NCBI GenBank assembly: GCA_016463375.1 | Contig: JAEMRK010000010.1 | Coordinates: 1 to 41,151, forward strand | DNA: 41,151 nt | Reading direction: 5' to 3' | Source of the DNA: Parachlamydiales bacterium | Lineage (GTDB): Bacteria; Chlamydiota; Chlamydiia; Chlamydiales; JAEMRK01 | Part shown: in pieces, positions 1 through 7,573 of the stretch | How positions within the stretch are numbered: position 1 is the first letter of the stretch | Layout of the letters: every line of letters begins with the position of its first letter | Program-made: the position numbers and the translations under genes | The notes under the pieces: generated by a model | Seen by the model: only the letters and a program-made list of their open reading frames with translations | Database searches by the model: none | What the model was told of the DNA's origin: nothing

Positions 1-32
1 GTTATTATAAGGTACTATTATAGTTATAAAAT

Positions 33-70
33 GTTATTAATTCAAATTAATAATAATTTGAATTAATAAC
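33..70 (-). terminator. AT-rich perfect hairpin, possible terminator
   Basis: A perfect 17-bp inverted repeat (33-49 and 54-70) encloses a 4-nt ATAA loop. It lies 25 bases beyond the stop codon of the leftward gene at 96-875, where a terminator is expected. The stem is almost all A and T and has no clear U-run after it, so it may instead be a processing or protein-binding site. The symmetry is seen directly; the role is inferred. Confidence 0.45.
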
Positions 71-95
71 TGTAATAAAATAATTAGAAAAATAA

Positions 96-875
96 TTACT
101 CAACTATTACTGCGTTTTTTATATTACCTTTAGAATCGGGGAACTTTAATTGTATTTCGAAGTCTTCATTCGAAATTTTTTCTTTATTTTCTTCCGACAA
201 ATCTTTCAAAGTACCGACTATTTCAAACTTTTGATCAGTTTTTTTGACAACAAGTGTGTTGTAAAATCCGTGTGGTGCCTTGTCAAATTGGAAATCAGCT
301 ACTGTACTAAACGCAATTGCAGATATCATACTTTTTTTTAGGATGTCGCATTCATTACAATCATTTGTTTCAGTAACAATTGCATCTGGTTGTTCGACAT
401 CAGGTATGACGTTGGGACAGCGAATATAATTACCTTTTAAGATTTCATTATGAGCATCCTCCTTAACTCTGTCCAATTCACCTGTAAAACCAAAATGAAT
501 ATCATCAGAATTATTTTTATTAGGGAGGCGTTGGAAAGTCATTATACTAATATGAGGTAACCGATTTAGCAGTAGCGTAATTTTACTTGGATTGAGTTGA
601 TGACCATAAAGTATGCTTTGCTCATAATTTTTGTAGTTCTCAGGAAGGTAGTTGAGTTGAGCTAATGTTTTGACATGATTTGTGTGTGTATATTCATCAT
701 GAATAGCATTTTTTGTAGACATGGCTGTACGCACAAGTTTAATTTTTTTAAATAATGACCCTTTTTGATCCGAAGGTAATTTTTTAAATTCTTCATTTGT
801 CTTAGAAACTTCGTCGGCTACACTTGCAATTAAACCGCCTACAACAACTCCTGCAAAATAAAATCCTACATACAT
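96..875 (-). CDS. Unrecognised protein with N-terminal hydrophobic segment
   Basis: I do not recognise this 259-residue protein. Residues 4-18 (FYFAGVVVGGLIASV) form a short hydrophobic, glycine-rich stretch that could be an uncleaved membrane anchor. The rest is hydrophilic and mixed in character, with a CNEC pair near residue 174 that could bind metal or form a disulfide. The ATG at 875 is preceded by AAAGGG at a spacing of about six bases, which supports this start; another ATG just upstream is out of frame. The gene stands alone, with an AT-rich hairpin downstream. Like other unrecognised genes in the window (3025, 36000, 40403) it is AT-rich and is probably lineage-specific. An envelope or host-interaction role is possible but unsupported. 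Confidence 0.7.
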   Translation of the reverse strand: MYVGFYFAGVVVGGLIASVADEVSKTNEEFKKLPSDQKGSLFKKIKLVRTAMSTKNAIHDEYTHTNHVKTLAQLNYLPENYKNYEQSILYGHQLNPSKITLLLNRLPHISIMTFQRLPNKNNSDDIHFGFTGELDRVKEDAHNEILKGNYIRCPNVIPDVEQPDAIVTETNDCNECDILKKSMISAIAFSTVADFQFDKAPHGFYNTLVVKKTDQKFEIVGTLKDLSEENKEKISNEDFEIQLKFPDSKGNIKNAVIVE

Positions 876-1393
876 GCATTTCCCTTTCTGTAATGAAATT
901 TAAAAATAGAATCGATAGAAATATTTTATAAATGTGACTTTAAAACGATAGTTCAATTTTAGCAAATAACGCTTCTACAATTAACCTTGCACAATTTTTA
1001 AGGGGAATGTTATCTCAAAACTATCAGGAACTCACGGATGAGACCCAACTATGTTCAGTGCTATAAAGCAATTTTCCAGATTTTTTATTATGTCTGATCA
1101 CAACCATCAAAGATTTATCTCAACATCACAAAAACAAGAAATTAAAAGTTCAAATGTGGCTCAGTCTGTTTTAAAACAACCCTACAAGCAATTTATCTGT
1201 AGAAAAAATTTTTCAAATTCGTCCGTATCTGTTGTGCTGCTCGATCCTTTCTTTTTCAGCGATGTTAAGAATATTATCTGCCCATGCTTATTTGTTAATT
1301 CTTTAAGTAAAAATCCTAACCATCTATTTTGTCTGCTCAGCGAAAAAACAAGACCAAGTTTTTTATTTCCTGACAAAAGGTTTAAATTAAAAG
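876..1393. other. 518-base intergenic stretch, no convincing gene
   Basis: This is the longest gap between genes in the window. It separates the leftward gene at 96-875 from the rightward SDR gene. The open frame 1051-1413 (+) and its mirror 1182-1403 (-) have no recognisable motifs and no good ribosome site. A 19-codon frame at 1007-1066 has a GGGGA sequence ahead of it but ends quickly. The stretch may hold the promoters of the two flanking divergent genes, and possibly a decayed gene. I see no tRNA or clear hairpin. Confidence 0.5.
926..956 (-). promoter_or_regulatory. Possible sigma-66/70 type promoter for the 96-875 gene
   Basis: On the minus strand, TTGAAC (951-956) and TTATAA (926-931) are separated by 19 bases and lie about 50 bases upstream of the ATG at 875. 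This fits a weak housekeeping promoter. In DNA this AT-rich such matches are common by chance, so the call is tentative. Confidence 0.25.
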
Positions 1394-2167
1394 ATGGATA
1401 CAAGAAATACTAACTCTCGATTTCATGAAAAAGTCGTTATTGTAACGGGAGCAAATCGAGGTATTGGTAAACAAATTGCAAAGCAATTTGTTTCAGAAGG
1501 CGCCCATGTGATTATCACTGGGAAAGACGCTATTAAAATAACAGCTGCAGCTCAAGACCTTGAAGCCATTCCTTTTGCAGCAGATGTGAGTTCCGAAGAA
1601 GACATGAAGTCTTTGAGTCATTTCATTGAAAAAAATTATGGTCGAGTCGATGTGTTATGTCATAATGCAGGGATATATCCTGTCGTCAGACTCGAAGATA
1701 TGTCACTTGATCAATGGCAATATGTTATTAATACCAATCTCAATGGCACGTTCTTAGCTTTTAAAATGTGCATACCTTTTATGAAGAAGCAAAACTTTGG
1801 TAAAATTGTCGTCGTATCTTCTATATCTGGTCCAAAAGTTGGGTTGCCAGGATGTAGCCATTACACAGCATCTAAAGGGGGAGTTGCAGGTTTTATTCGT
1901 ACTGCTGCTATTGAATTGGCTAAATACAATATTAACGTTAATTCTGTAGAGCCTGGAAATATTATCACAGAATCTTTTGAGGATATGGGACAAGACCATA
2001 TCGATATGATGACAAAAGCTGTGCCTCTTGGACGATTGGGCACACCAAAAGATATAGCTAATAGCGTGCTATTTTTAGCGTCCAAAGATGCCGATTACAT
2101 TACAGGTGCAGATTTGGTAATTGATGGGGGACAGATACTTCCTGAAAGTCATTTTGTTGAATTTTAA
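1394..2167 (+). CDS. Short-chain dehydrogenase/reductase (FabG-like)
   Basis: A classical SDR of 257 residues. Seen directly: the dinucleotide-binding motif TGANRGIG (18-25), the NAG motif (91-93), the structural Asn115, and the catalytic Ser143, Tyr157 and Lys161 in YTASK. The C-terminus has the usual ITGADLVIDGG turn. By family knowledge such enzymes use NAD(P)H to reduce ketones or oxidise alcohols, and the closest textbook relatives are 3-oxoacyl-ACP reductases and sugar dehydrogenases. The substrate cannot be read from sequence. Nothing nearby belongs to fatty acid synthesis, so this need not be the essential FabG and could be an accessory reductase. The start at 1394 has only a distant AAAAGG ahead of it. 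A 9-bp hairpin follows the stop. Confidence 0.9.
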   Translation: MDTRNTNSRFHEKVVIVTGANRGIGKQIAKQFVSEGAHVIITGKDAIKITAAAQDLEAIPFAADVSSEEDMKSLSHFIEKNYGRVDVLCHNAGIYPVVRLEDMSLDQWQYVINTNLNGTFLAFKMCIPFMKKQNFGKIVVVSSISGPKVGLPGCSHYTASKGGVAGFIRTAAIELAKYNINVNSVEPGNIITESFEDMGQDHIDMMTKAVPLGRLGTPKDIANSVLFLASKDADYITGADLVIDGGQILPESHFVEF

Positions 2168-2168
2168 A

Positions 2169-2189
2169 AGGTGCCATTCAATGGCACCT
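2169..2189. terminator. Bidirectional terminator between convergent genes
   Basis: AGGTGCCATT (2169-2178) pairs with AATGGCACCT (2180-2189), leaving a tight loop. On the minus strand the stem is followed by TTTTAAAA, so it best serves the leftward HAD gene. It also sits two bases after the SDR stop codon and can end that transcript. Confidence 0.7.
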
Positions 2190-2203
2190 ATCAAATAGAA
2201 GAT

Positions 2204-2902
2204 TTAAGGAATTGTGACTGTAATTCCTCGAGCTGCTAATTCTTTAATTACAAGATCAATGCGGTCTTTTTTACAGTTAAAGCAAAAAGAGTCCATACCG
2301 GCTTTTTTAGCTCCTTCAACGTTTGCTGGAGAGTCATCAACAAAGAGACATTCTTCTGGTTTTAATTGAAGTTGATCAATGACAGTTTGGTAAGCAGAAA
2401 AATCTGGTTTACTTGATCCAATTTCGCAAGAAAGAAAAACTTGAGTAAAAGCGTCAAATTTATGTTCTTGCCGGCAAATGGCTGCTTGAGAGGGTAAAAT
2501 ATTTGAAAGGAGAGGAGTTTGAAATCCTTGCTCTTGTAGTGACTCAATAATTGAAAAGATAGGTGCATTTAATTGTAAGTTTTTTGAAAAGAACGTTTCC
2601 CAATTTTGTTTCCAATTTTCAGGAATAGTCACTTGGCAACGATTGGCAAAATCTGGCCAAACTGTATCTTCATTGATTTGTCCAGAAGATGCGGGTTTGA
2701 TACAATCTAATAATTCTTTCTTTACTGTTTCCACGGGAATATTGAATTCTTTAGCGATAAATTCAACGATAGATCGTTCATTAAAATAAACACAAACTCC
2801 GCCGAAATCAAAAACTACCGCTTTAATTGCGGCGTGACATAATTGGTTACTCATAATAAATGTAAAAAATAATGTGATAATAAAACTTAGTGATTTCTTC
2901 AT
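2204..2902 (-). CDS. HAD-superfamily hydrolase with signal peptide
   Basis: This 232-residue protein starts with a typical signal peptide: two lysines, a hydrophobic run to about residue 17, and a likely cleavage after CHA (residue 24). The HAD domain follows at once. Seen: motif I VVFDFGGV with nucleophile Asp32, motif II Ser133 in LLSN, motif III Lys165 in SSKPD, and motif IV VDDSP (189-190). The residue two places after the nucleophile is Gly34 rather than Asp. That is also found in YihX-like and epoxide-hydrolase-N-like members of subfamily IA, so activity as a small-molecule phosphatase is still plausible. HAD phosphatases of this type are normally cytoplasmic, so export to the periplasm or beyond is the odd point. 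The gene is monocistronic with a terminator downstream. Confidence 0.85.
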   Translation of the reverse strand: MKKSLSFIITLFFTFIMSNQLCHAAIKAVVFDFGGVCVYFNERSIVEFIAKEFNIPVETVKKELLDCIKPASSGQINEDTVWPDFANRCQVTIPENWKQNWETFFSKNLQLNAPIFSIIESLQEQGFQTPLLSNILPSQAAICRQEHKFDAFTQVFLSCEIGSSKPDFSAYQTVIDQLQLKPEECLFVDDSPANVEGAKKAGMDSFCFNCKKDRIDLVIKELAARGITVTIP

Positions 2903-3024
2903 ACAAACCTTTTAATCTCAGCTTACAATTATTTAGCTTTGAAGAATTTGTATCAAGGCAATAGTTCTTATTGCATTGGGAGTAGATTTCATAGTATTTT
3001 ATATATGCATTTATGGAGAATTTT

Positions 3025-3621
3025 ATGCTTATTAAATTTCAAACAAATAACTCAAAATTTATAGAATTTAAAAAATTGAAAGATGAATTCACGTCAAAAT
3101 ATAAATTTACAACCGAACAGTGTAATTCAATAAGAAAACAAATAAACAAAGTTAATTCTGATTTGGATAAAAAAAGAGGTGTTTGTGTCTTAGAGAATAG
3201 GATGAACTCTTTAAAAGCTAAACAATCTAAAGAGGACCTTGAGAAATCAGCTAGAGCTATTAAAGTCTTAGAAAAAGGAATGAATTATTTATCTGAAAAA
3301 GAACATGCAGAAAAGGAGCAAAAAAATTTAGTTCCTAAATTACGTTCTACATTAAATTCTTTGGATATACAACAAGTTAAGCTTACTAAAGATTTAAATA
3401 GTTCATTTGTTAAGTTTGCGGAATTTACCATGGCTAATTTTAAAGATATTGTTGTTATGGACGATCCAGTTAATAAAATATTAATAAATTCATTCGATTG
3501 TTTTTCTAAAAAAATAAACAATAGTGGCAGTAAAGAAGATATTGAAAAAAATAAACGTAAGATTTCAAAAGTAATCCTCCACTATATGTTGATGTCCGAT
3601 GATATTAAATTCCAAATATGA
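3025..3621 (+). CDS. Unrecognised coiled-coil protein
   Basis: I do not recognise this 198-residue protein. It is rich in Lys, Asn, Glu and Ser with long helical, heptad-like stretches (roughly residues 20-55 and 70-130) and has no membrane segment. I start it at the ATG at 3025 because GGAG (3015-3018) lies six bases ahead; the in-frame ATG at 3013 would place that site inside the gene. Its 3' end overlaps the start of the transporter gene by 23 bases, so the two are probably translated from one message. The DNA is more AT-rich than the transporter that follows, as in the other unrecognised genes here. Possibly lineage-specific; function unknown. Confidence 0.75.
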   Translation: MLIKFQTNNSKFIEFKKLKDEFTSKYKFTTEQCNSIRKQINKVNSDLDKKRGVCVLENRMNSLKAKQSKEDLEKSARAIKVLEKGMNYLSEKEHAEKEQKNLVPKLRSTLNSLDIQQVKLTKDLNSSFVKFAEFTMANFKDIVVMDDPVNKILINSFDCFSKKINNSGSKEDIEKNKRKISKVILHYMLMSDDIKFQI

Positions 3622-4318
3622 AATTAACTACACACGACTTTGCGTTGGGTTTTGTACTTTATTGCTTTTAACAAATTTAGTAGGTCTTAAATTATTCAAG
3701 CTAGGCCCTTTTTTTATGCCGGCTAGTATGATCTGCTATCCATTGACTTTTGTTATAAGCGATGCAGTAGCTGATGTCTTTGGAGCTAAAAAGGCAGGAG
3801 CTATGGTGCGCATGGGTTTTGTCGTTTCTTTAATATCATACATTTTTATTCAGCTGGCAATCGCTTTGCCAGCTGATTCGCATTGGTTTGTCATTAACAA
3901 TCCATATGGGTTTCTCACCCATAAGGATTATCAAAAAGCCATGGAAGCTACTTTTAGCTTAAATGGCATTATTGTAGCAGCCTCAATGTTAGCTTACTTA
4001 GTTGCTCAAATGCTCGATGTTTATTTATTTCAAATGATTAAACAGAGGACAAAGGGAAGGCATTTGTGGTTACGTAATAATTTATCGACAATAGTCGCTC
4101 AAGGAGTCGATACATTAATTATTGCAACAATCGTATTTTGGTTCGGGATGCATATGAGTTTAAAAGATGCAATTAGGGGAATGGCAACTGTATGGACTAT
4201 CAAGGTTATTTTGGCTCTGATTTCGACGCCTTTGACTTATCTGACGGTTTATTTCCTAAACGCCAAGCATAAACAATACCAGACAAAATTAAGACCTGCG
4301 CCACAAGAGATAGAATAG
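3599..4318 (+). CDS. yhhQ: Queuosine precursor transporter, YhhQ/DUF165 family
   Basis: A 239-residue integral membrane protein with about six hydrophobic helices. The family look is clear: TNLVGLKLF in the first helix, then YPLTFVISDAVADVFG, and a later LAYLVAQMLDVYLF segment with polar residues in the membrane. Known YhhQ proteins import queuine or 7-deazaguanine precursors (preQ0, preQ1) used by tRNA-guanine transglycosylase to modify position 34 of tRNAs with GUN anticodons. Chlamydiae are reported to salvage queuine from the host through such a carrier, which makes that substrate the best guess here. The start lies inside the preceding gene. The last 113 bases overlap the tail of dsbB on the other strand, so the C-terminal 37 residues are constrained by both genes. 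Confidence 0.85.
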   Translation: MILNSKYEINYTRLCVGFCTLLLLTNLVGLKLFKLGPFFMPASMICYPLTFVISDAVADVFGAKKAGAMVRMGFVVSLISYIFIQLAIALPADSHWFVINNPYGFLTHKDYQKAMEATFSLNGIIVAASMLAYLVAQMLDVYLFQMIKQRTKGRHLWLRNNLSTIVAQGVDTLIIATIVFWFGMHMSLKDAIRGMATVWTIKVILALISTPLTYLTVYFLNAKHKQYQTKLRPAPQEIE

Positions 4319-4667
4319 GCAAAGTAATCCATCCAAGTCCAATATCAATACGTTCTTGACAACTAGTACTAACACCACAAAAATCAATGAAATTGAAAGA
4401 GGGTACTGATTGGATTAAGACGTGGTAAATTGTAAGTAAGATACCTATAACAAGTTGAGGGATCACATAGGGTATAGCTTCAATTTTTCCAGAAAAAACA
4501 GACATACCCAAGATAATAACTAATGGATAAATACAAATTCTTTGATACCAACACAAGTTACAAGCGCCAAAATTTCTAATTTCACTGTAATATAAGCTGC
4601 CCACTAAAGCTAAACAGCTAATCAACCAAGCAAAGTAAAGAACATAACGGTTGAAAAAATTCTGCAT
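4206..4667 (-). CDS. dsbB: Disulfide bond formation protein DsbB
   Basis: A 153-residue membrane protein with four hydrophobic helices. Both DsbB cysteine pairs are visible: Cys36-Cys39 in ACNLCWYQR at the end of the first helix pair, and Cys97/Cys103 in the second periplasmic loop. DsbB reoxidises DsbA and passes electrons to quinone. The start codon follows the dsbA stop directly (TAAATG), with AGGA just ahead inside dsbA, so the pair is translationally coupled. In C. trachomatis dsbB and dsbA are also neighbours (CT176/CT177 by memory). The 3' end overlaps the convergent yhhQ gene by 113 bases. Chlamydial envelopes depend on disulfide cross-linked proteins, so this pair is likely important for infectious forms. 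Confidence 0.92.
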   Translation of the reverse strand: MQNFFNRYVLYFAWLISCLALVGSLYYSEIRNFGACNLCWYQRICIYPLVIILGMSVFSGKIEAIPYVIPQLVIGILLTIYHVLIQSVPSFNFIDFCGVSTSCQERIDIGLGWITLPILSLVAQVLILSGIVYAWRLGNKPSDKSKASKSEPK

Positions 4668-5348
4668 TTAGGGAGTTCCTGTTTTTTGTAGTGCGGCTTC
4701 GATTAAATCCACTAGTCGATCATAACTAATATCTTTTAATAAGATTCCATTTACAAATATTGCAGGCGTCGCGATCTTTCCGCCCATTAAGGCTCTTGCA
4801 TAATTAGTATTTTTGATGATGCGAGTTCTGAATGCATCTCTAATCACACATTGTTTCATCATATCAAGATCTATAGCAGGGCTAGTTGCTTTAGCCATTT
4901 CTATAATTTTCGACAGCGTTGCCCAATCTTCTTGTTCATTACCTTGATGCTTATAGATATAGTCTAAATATTCAAAAAACAGCTCGGCATTAGGATATTT
5001 ACGATCTTGCAGATAGACACATATGAGAGATTCAGCGGCGTTCATCGACCCCGGGATAAATGATACGGGTATCACCGTGTATTGGATACGTTGAGTATCT
5101 AAATACTTTTTCTTAATTTTTGGATAAATTTCTTGGGTAAATTGTCTACACTCTTCGCATTTAACTTCTTCAAATACAACAATATGAACAGGCGCGTTTG
5201 GAAAACCGATAGTTGGTTGTTCATGTGTATCTAATACTATAGCTGGTGGGAGTTTAACTTCTTTTAACATGAAGAAAGTGACAGTGACAATCACTAGTAG
5301 AATAGCCGTAATGATGACATGCCAAGGTAGACCTTTAGTGAAACGCAC
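4668..5348 (-). CDS. dsbA: DsbA-like thiol:disulfide oxidoreductase
   Basis: A 226-residue protein with one N-terminal hydrophobic helix (about residues 10-27), likely an uncleaved anchor facing the periplasm, followed by a thioredoxin-fold DsbA/BdbD-type domain. The active site is CEEC (Cys64, Cys67). The cis-proline loop is seen as ATPAIFVNG with Pro195. It should oxidise cysteines in exported proteins and be recharged by DsbB encoded immediately downstream. Translation starts with GTG at 5348, preceded by AGGAGAGG; an ATG seven bases upstream is out of frame. The CEEC centre is more acidic than the CPHC of E. coli DsbA, so its redox potential may differ. The 224-base AT-rich gap upstream should hold its promoter. 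Confidence 0.9.
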   Translation of the reverse strand: MRFTKGLPWHVIITAILLVIVTVTFFMLKEVKLPPAIVLDTHEQPTIGFPNAPVHIVVFEEVKCEECRQFTQEIYPKIKKKYLDTQRIQYTVIPVSFIPGSMNAAESLICVYLQDRKYPNAELFFEYLDYIYKHQGNEQEDWATLSKIIEMAKATSPAIDLDMMKQCVIRDAFRTRIIKNTNYARALMGGKIATPAIFVNGILLKDISYDRLVDLIEAALQKTGTP

Positions 5349-5572
5349 GGCATTCCTCTCCTAGTTAAAGTAACCCATAATGTCTTATTAATACTAATTA
5401 TTATAATTTTATAACAAGTTTAAACTTATTAATTTATTAATTAGTAATGAAAATACAGAATTAATAATAGTTTTTAACTAGTTGTTTGATCGTTCAACTA
5501 AAATGGTTCCTAAATTTAAATTAAACTAAATTATTGTAAATAAGTAATTTAACACCATCAGTTTGGAATTGT

Positions 5573-6259
5573 TTAGTTGTATTCCTTAACTTCTAAAGCC
5601 ACTTTAAAGAATTGCTCTATTTTTTGACTTAACTCCAATGAAACAACGCTTTGTTGCAATTCTGAAAAAGAACGGCTTTTTGCCAATAAACAAAACTGAA
5701 TCCATTCTTCAGCATTAAAGCTAAAGCTATAGGGTTGAGCATGTTTATTGCAGTAAGCTTCACCAGAAGCTAAATGGGCTTCTTGTAAGTCATCTTGACA
5801 AGCTGCGCATTTGTCTAAAGATGAGAGTAATCCTTCATGAATTAGTGTTTTTAAATAAAAGCTTGAAAGTATGGTTTGTGGGCAAAAGGGAATACGTTGG
5901 AGATAGAATAACAATAAAGCATAGAGATGAGGCGCTGGTTTATGAGGATATTGTGATATGATCATGGCATTTGCCATGTCGCATCCTACTTTTAAAAAAG
6001 TATAGTCCTCTCTTAAAGCTTGGTAAGAATCGAGTATCTTAATGTCTTTACATTGCAATAAATCGCTTTGTCCTTGTTTGTAAAGTAAATCAAGTCGGGT
6101 AAGGGGTGTTAAAGGCATTTGTCGTTGATTGAGCTGTCTACCTTTGAAATAAAATTTTACAAGTCCTAAATAGGGAGTAAATATTGTGACAATGCGGTCG
6201 TATTCTTTAAAGGGCATGACACCTAATATTAAGGCTTCAGTGTTAGCTTCTTCGCTCAT
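5573..6259 (-). CDS. recO: DNA repair protein RecO
   Basis: RecO helps RecA load on single-stranded DNA coated by SSB in the RecFOR pathway. The N-terminal OB-fold signature is clear (ALILGVMPFKEYDRIVTIFT, then a basic strand ending FYFKGRQ). A C-terminal zinc-type cluster is present (CAACQDD, then YCNKH). I place the start at the ATG at 6259, giving 228 residues, because the OB fold then begins about eight residues in, as is normal. The longer frame to 6355 would add 32 residues of no family character and reach within six bases of the tRNA gene. No strong ribosome site is visible for either start. The gene is alone on the minus strand, head to head with tRNA-Arg. Confidence 0.88.
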   Translation of the reverse strand: MSEEANTEALILGVMPFKEYDRIVTIFTPYLGLVKFYFKGRQLNQRQMPLTPLTRLDLLYKQGQSDLLQCKDIKILDSYQALREDYTFLKVGCDMANAMIISQYPHKPAPHLYALLLFYLQRIPFCPQTILSSFYLKTLIHEGLLSSLDKCAACQDDLQEAHLASGEAYCNKHAQPYSFSFNAEEWIQFCLLAKSRSFSELQQSVVSLELSQKIEQFFKVALEVKEYN

Positions 6260-6361
6260 TTCCAAACTCACTAGAATTTTGTAAGATTTATAGCATGAGG
6301 TATTAACTCTTTTCGTTAAATGGATTTCCTGATAAAACAGGTGGCTTAATTTCACTAATTA

Positions 6362-6436
6362 GCACCGATAGCTCAATTAGGATAGAGTACCCGGCTTCGA
6401 ACCGGGTGGTTAGAGGTTCGAGTCCTCTTCGGTGCA
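6362..6436 (+). tRNA. tRNA-Arg (anticodon TCG)
   Basis: A full cloverleaf can be drawn. The acceptor stem GCACCGA (6362-6368) pairs with TCGGTGC (6429-6435), with discriminator A at 6436. The D-stem is GCTC/GAGT. The anticodon stem CCCGG/CCGGG has loop CTTCGAA, giving anticodon TCG. The T-stem AGAGG/CCTCT has loop TTCGAGT. CCA is not encoded. It decodes CGA and probably other CGN codons. The 3' end is only 11 bases from the rlmN start codon, so the two are probably cotranscribed. Confidence 0.96.
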
Positions 6437-6447
6437 TCCTTTTTATT

Positions 6448-7497
6448 ATGTTAGAAAAAATTTCTCTTTTCTCTTTAACTTTCGACCAATATTGCCAAGA
6501 AGTTGTCTCACGTCTAAATAAGGGTGGACTTCACGCAGGGATACTCTATTCCCAATGGTACCGTTATGGTGCTTTTGACTCGACTCATCCTGCTTTTTCA
6601 AATGCCCAATCCCTTTTTAAAAAAATAGTTGAGATAACTGATGTTTCAATGCCACCTATTAATCAAGTTTATGAAGAAGGTGATACGTACAAATTTACAG
6701 TTGATGTCGGTGGTGAGGTTGAATCTGTGATCATTCCAATGAAAACAGGATTAACACTTTGTGTATCGTCTCAAGTAGGTTGTCAAAGAGGATGCCGTTT
6801 TTGTGAAACTGGACGCATGGGTTTATTAAAACAGTTATCTGCAAAAGAAATTGTTGCACAGTTTTTACACGCTAAATTTACTTTTAAAAAACCTATACGC
6901 AATGTTGTTTTCATGGGTATGGGTGAACCATTTGATAATTTTGATGTTGTCCATCAAGCTGTGAAAATTTTGTCTGACGATCATGGTCTTAGTGTAGGAC
7001 AACGACACATCACAATATCGACAAGTGGTGTCGTACCTGGCATTGAAAAAATGATTAAAGACATGCATCCAGGTATTAATTTAGCCATTTCGTTAAGTGC
7101 ACCCAATGATGAAAAACGCATGCGCATTATGCCAATCAATCGCCATTGGAACATGGCTACAATTAAGACAGCTTTAAAAAAATATTGCCAAAGTCGCAAA
7201 CGAAGTGTGATGGTCAGTTACGTATTATTAAAAGGCGTCAACGATGCTATCGATGACGCCGATCAACTCATTACATTCTGTGATGAACTCGATGTTAAAA
7301 TTAATTTAATTCCTTACAATCCTCAAAGACAGCGTCCCTATCTTGCATCAGATATAGAAACAATGGATGCTTTTGCAAGTCACTTAAAACAAAAAGGTCT
7401 TATTGTATTGTACAGAAAGACAAAAGGTCAAAGTATTATGGCCGCCTGTGGGCAGCTTGGTAAACGCAAGACGCAACTTGAACTCCTCAGCATTTGA
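6448..7497 (+). CDS. rlmN: 23S rRNA/tRNA (adenine C2) methyltransferase RlmN
   Basis: A radical SAM methyltransferase of 349 residues that makes 2-methyladenosine at A2503 of 23S rRNA and, in E. coli, at A37 of several tRNAs. The iron-sulfur cluster motif is CxxxCxxC (Cys112, Cys116, Cys119) within LCVSSQVGCQRGCRFCETG. GMGEPFDN (157-164) is the SAM-binding motif. The mechanistic C-terminal cysteine is Cys334 in MAACGQL. I use the ATG at 6448, because a longer frame from 6406 would begin inside the tRNA. There is no Shine-Dalgarno sequence in the 11-base spacer, so after tRNA 3' processing the message would be nearly leaderless. The related Cfr resistance enzymes share the motifs, but the housekeeping enzyme is more likely. 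Confidence 0.95.
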   Translation: MLEKISLFSLTFDQYCQEVVSRLNKGGLHAGILYSQWYRYGAFDSTHPAFSNAQSLFKKIVEITDVSMPPINQVYEEGDTYKFTVDVGGEVESVIIPMKTGLTLCVSSQVGCQRGCRFCETGRMGLLKQLSAKEIVAQFLHAKFTFKKPIRNVVFMGMGEPFDNFDVVHQAVKILSDDHGLSVGQRHITISTSGVVPGIEKMIKDMHPGINLAISLSAPNDEKRMRIMPINRHWNMATIKTALKKYCQSRKRSVMVSYVLLKGVNDAIDDADQLITFCDELDVKINLIPYNPQRQRPYLASDIETMDAFASHLKQKGLIVLYRKTKGQSIMAACGQLGKRKTQLELLSI

Positions 7498-7573
7498 CTT
7501 TAAAAAATAAGACCATATCACGTAAGCTATCCTTTTACTAAGCATCGCAAAAATCAATTTAAGAGGTGATTTT

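Noticed and set aside
1182-1403. 73-codon open frame on the minus strand in the same gap
   Set aside because: No motif or ribosome site; beyond its stop the frame shows further stops. I could not support it as a gene remnant either.
1051-1413. 120-codon open frame on the plus strand
   Set aside because: No recognisable domain, many scattered Cys/Phe/Ser residues typical of chance frames in AT-rich DNA, no ribosome site, and its end overlaps the SDR start.
6260-6355. Extended recO start
   Set aside because: The added 32 residues have no RecO character and would begin six bases from the tRNA; the OB fold starts just after the ATG at 6259.
6406-6447. Extended rlmN start
   Set aside because: The added 14 codons lie mostly in the tRNA-Arg gene; the family N-terminus fits the ATG at 6448.
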